DNA of 7,447 bases from an uncultured Marvinbryantia sp. (lineage in GTDB: Bacteria; Bacillota; Clostridia; Lachnospirales; Lachnospiraceae), in contig CANQJX010000087.1 in the NCBI GenBank assembly GCA_947624335.1, positions 1 through 7,447 on the forward strand, in the 5' to 3' direction. The notes under the pieces are model-generated. The model was not told where the DNA came from. It ran no database searches and worked only from the letters and a program-made list of their open reading frames with translations. The translations under genes and the position numbers were made by a program. Positions 5,583 through 7,447 of this stretch are shown here, piece by piece (within the stretch, counting starts at the first letter, position 1; the number at the start of each line of letters is the position of its first letter).

Positions 5583-5606
5583 TGGGTATTTTCTTGCACT
5601 AGTGTT

Positions 5607-5635
5607 ATTATACCCAGTTTGTTTTCATCCGTCAA
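5607..5635 (-). promoter_or_regulatory. Strong sigma-A-type promoter of rpsU
   Basis: TTGACG (5630-5635) and a perfect TATAAT (5607-5612) are spaced 17 bases apart on the minus strand. A start near 5600 gives a 5' UTR of about 68 bases that holds the hairpin and the Shine-Dalgarno site. The promoter lies in the 154-base gap between alaS and rpsU. I see no hairpin-plus-T-tract terminator for alaS in that gap, so some read-through from alaS is possible. Confidence 0.88.
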
Positions 5636-5686
5636 GTAATTTTCAAACAATTCCAGGTTTTTGTAAAAATTCAGAAATCATTCCGT

Positions 5687-7447
5687 TTAGCCGATCTGCC
5701 CGGACAGCACTTCCTGCGCCTTCGCAAGCGCATCGTCCGTTCCGGCCGGATTCTTTCCGCCGGCCTGCGCCATATTCGGCCGTCCGCCGCCGCCTCCGCC
5801 GACAAGCGCCGCAATCCCTTTGATCAGATTGCCCGCATGGGCGCCCTTTTTCTGCGCTTCTTCCGTCGCCATCGCAAGCAGATTCACTTTGCCGTCCAGC
5901 ACGCTGGCTAAAACGATCACGCCTTCGCCCAGCTTCTCCTTCAACTGATCGCCGAGGTCACGCAGGCCGTTCATATCCACGCCCTCCACCTTCGCCGGCA
6001 GAAGTTTTACGCCTTTGACTTCTCTTACATTGTCCATTACGTCGCCTAAGGCGTCTTTCGCCAGCCTGCTCTTTAGCGATTCCACCTCAGACTGCGCCGC
6101 TTTCAGTTCCTCCGTCATATGGCGCAGTTTTTCAAGCAGCGTGGCCGGCGTTGCTTTTACCGCCTTCGCCGCCTGCGCAAGCTGCTGTTCCACATTCTGA
6201 TAATATGCGAAAACGCCGTCGCCCGTTAACGCTTCGATACGGCGCACGCCCGCCGCGACGCCGGATTCGGAAAGAATTTTAAAGACCGTGATCACGCCTG
6301 TGTTCGCCACATGCGTACCGCCGCACAGTTCTTTGGAAACATCTCCCATAGAAACCACGCGCACGTCGTCCGCATATTTTTCTCCAAAGAGCGCCATCGC
6401 GCCCGTTTTCTTTGCATCCTCCAGCTTCATAACCTGCGTGGTAACCGGCAGGGCCGCCGCGATCTGTTCGTTTACAAGCCGCTCTGTCTTTGCAATCTCT
6501 TCCGCCGTCATAGGCGCAAAATGCGCGAAGTCAAAGCGCAGGCGATCCGGCGTAACCAGAGAGCCTTTCTGTTCTACATGCGCGCCAAGCACCGTTTTCA
6601 ACGCTTTTTGCAGAAGGTGCGTCGCGCTGTGGTTCCTGCAGGTATTCGCGCGCTTCTTTGGCGCGACTTCCAGCGTAACGGTATCGCCCGTTTTGAGCAT
6701 GCCCTTTGTCATCCGGCCGACATGTCCCACTTTTCCGCCCAGAAGTTTGATGGTATCGTGTACCTCAAAGACTGCGTCCTCTGTGCGGATGAGGCCGGTG
6801 TCGCCTTCCTGGCCGCCCATCGTCGCATAAAAGGGCGTCGCTTCTACAAAAATCGTGCCGTTCTCTCCGTCGCTTAACGCTTCCGTAATCTCCCGTTCCG
6901 TCGTCAGCACCGTAATCTTTGACGTTCCCGTAAGGGTATCGTAACCGGTAAACTCCGTGGTAACGGAAGGATCAATGGCGTCGTAAACCGTAGCGTCCGC
7001 GCCCATATAATTCGTAACCTCGCGCGCGTTTCTCGCCTTGGTTCGCTGTTCTTCCATGGCCGCGTGAAAGCCCTTTTCGTCGATCAAATATCCCTTTTCT
7101 TCCAGGATCTCTTTTGTCAGATCCAGCGGGAATCCATAAGTATCATAGAGCAGAAACGCATCCGCGCCGGAAAGCGTTTGTTCCTTCGCGGCCTCCATCT
7201 TTGCTTCCATGCCCGCAAGAATATTTAAGCCCTGGTCGATCGTCTTGTTAAATTTATCCTCTTCCTGCGTCAGCACTTTAAAGATAAAGTCTTTCTTCTC
7301 CTCCAGTTCCGGATAGCCGTCCTTAGAGCCTTCAATCACCGCGGCGCTTAACTCGGAAAGGAATTTGCCCGGTATGCCGAGCAGCCTGCCGTGGCGCGCC
7401 GCGCGGCGGATCAGGCGGCGCAGCACATAGCCTCTGCCCTCGTTCGA
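5687..7447 (-). CDS. alaS: Alanyl-tRNA synthetase, C-terminal two thirds (5' end outside the window)
   Basis: AlaRS charges tRNA-Ala and hydrolyses mischarged Ser- or Gly-tRNA-Ala. The visible 586 residues start at SNEGRGYVLRRLIRRAARHG, a conserved stretch of the tRNA-recognition region, so roughly 290 N-terminal residues with the aminoacylation motifs are missing; the frame is open to the window edge. Next come DTYGFPLDLTKEI (about 102-114 of the fragment), a beta-barrel segment with MGGQEGDTG, and the editing domain with zinc-type ligands in HSATH (273-277) and CGGTH (375-379). An alpha-helical, Glu/Lys-rich segment (about 415-465) leads to the C-Ala (DHHA1) domain, which ends in the GGGGGGRP loop (550-557) and a short helix. 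All editing residues I can recognise are present. An internal GTG at 7424-7426 is in frame, but it lies within conserved family sequence and is not a credible start. Confidence 0.97.
   Translation of the reverse strand, partial: SNEGRGYVLRRLIRRAARHGRLLGIPGKFLSELSAAVIEGSKDGYPELEEKKDFIFKVLTQEEDKFNKTIDQGLNILAGMEAKMEAAKEQTLSGADAFLLYDTYGFPLDLTKEILEEKGYLIDEKGFHAAMEEQRTKARNAREVTNYMGADATVYDAIDPSVTTEFTGYDTLTGTSKITVLTTEREITEALSDGENGTIFVEATPFYATMGGQEGDTGLIRTEDAVFEVHDTIKLLGGKVGHVGRMTKGMLKTGDTVTLEVAPKKRANTCRNHSATHLLQKALKTVLGAHVEQKGSLVTPDRLRFDFAHFAPMTAEEIAKTERLVNEQIAAALPVTTQVMKLEDAKKTGAMALFGEKYADDVRVVSMGDVSKELCGGTHVANTGVITVFKILSESGVAAGVRRIEALTGDGVFAYYQNVEQQLAQAAKAVKATPATLLEKLRHMTEELKAAQSEVESLKSRLAKDALGDVMDNVREVKGVKLLPAKVEGVDMNGLRDLGDQLKEKLGEGVIVLASVLDGKVNLLAMATEEAQKKGAHAGNLIKGIAALVGGGGGGRPNMAQAGGKNPAGTDDALAKAQEVLSGQIG

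Noticed and set aside
5598..5605. CACTAGTG palindrome just after the rpsU -10 box as an operator
   Set aside because: An 8-bp perfect palindrome alone is common by chance and matches no regulator I know in this setting.
6288..6877. Two overlapping plus-strand open frames of 180 and 188 codons
   Set aside because: Both lie opposite the alaS editing domain, whose conserved HxxxH and CGGTH motifs are in the minus-strand frame. The translations are low-complexity and without motifs.

Overview
The window looks like ordinary chromosome from an anaerobic Gram-positive bacterium, most likely a clostridium close to the Lachnospiraceae. The evidence is a tryptophan-type T-box leader, a class III ribonucleotide reductase activase (NrdG), an anaerobic-pathway cobalamin enzyme (CbiD), strong purine-rich Shine-Dalgarno sites before nearly every gene, and protein sequences of clostridial type. 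Every real gene reads on the minus strand, so transcription runs from high to low coordinates. I see no insertion sequence, integrase, phage gene, CRISPR array, tRNA or rRNA gene.

In transcription order, the window opens at 7447 inside alaS (alanyl-tRNA synthetase; its N-terminal third lies outside). A strong sigma-A-type promoter (5607-5635) and a 5' UTR hairpin (5555-5582) precede rpsU (ribosomal protein S21, 5356-5532). About 30 bases further on begins a complete T-box riboswitch (about 5091-5325). It has a UGG tryptophan specifier, the conserved T-box/antiterminator and a competing intrinsic terminator. It controls a three-gene ABC importer: trpX (binding protein), trpY (permease) and trpZ (ATPase). 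The product assignment as a tryptophan or aromatic amino-acid transporter rests mainly on this riboswitch.

Twenty bases after trpZ a second promoter (2195-2223) starts a tight run of nrdG, dut and cbiD, with gaps of 20 and 10 bases. The 5' UTR of this run carries two 16-bp palindromes (2169-2184 and 2138-2153) that resemble NrdR boxes. They are 31 bp apart centre to centre, which fits the tandem arrangement used by the ribonucleotide-reductase repressor NrdR. The run would thus join dNTP supply (NrdG), dUTP removal and dUMP supply (Dut), and a cobalamin corrin-ring methylation step (CbiD) under one deoxynucleotide-sensing control. A Shine-Dalgarno-like site at the low-coordinate edge suggests the run continues beyond the window.

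I found no clearly new protein system. The most interesting content is regulatory: the tandem NrdR-like boxes over an operon that includes cbiD, the Trp T-box with a base that does not ideally match the usual tRNA-Trp discriminator, and the hairpin abutting the rpsU ribosome-binding site.
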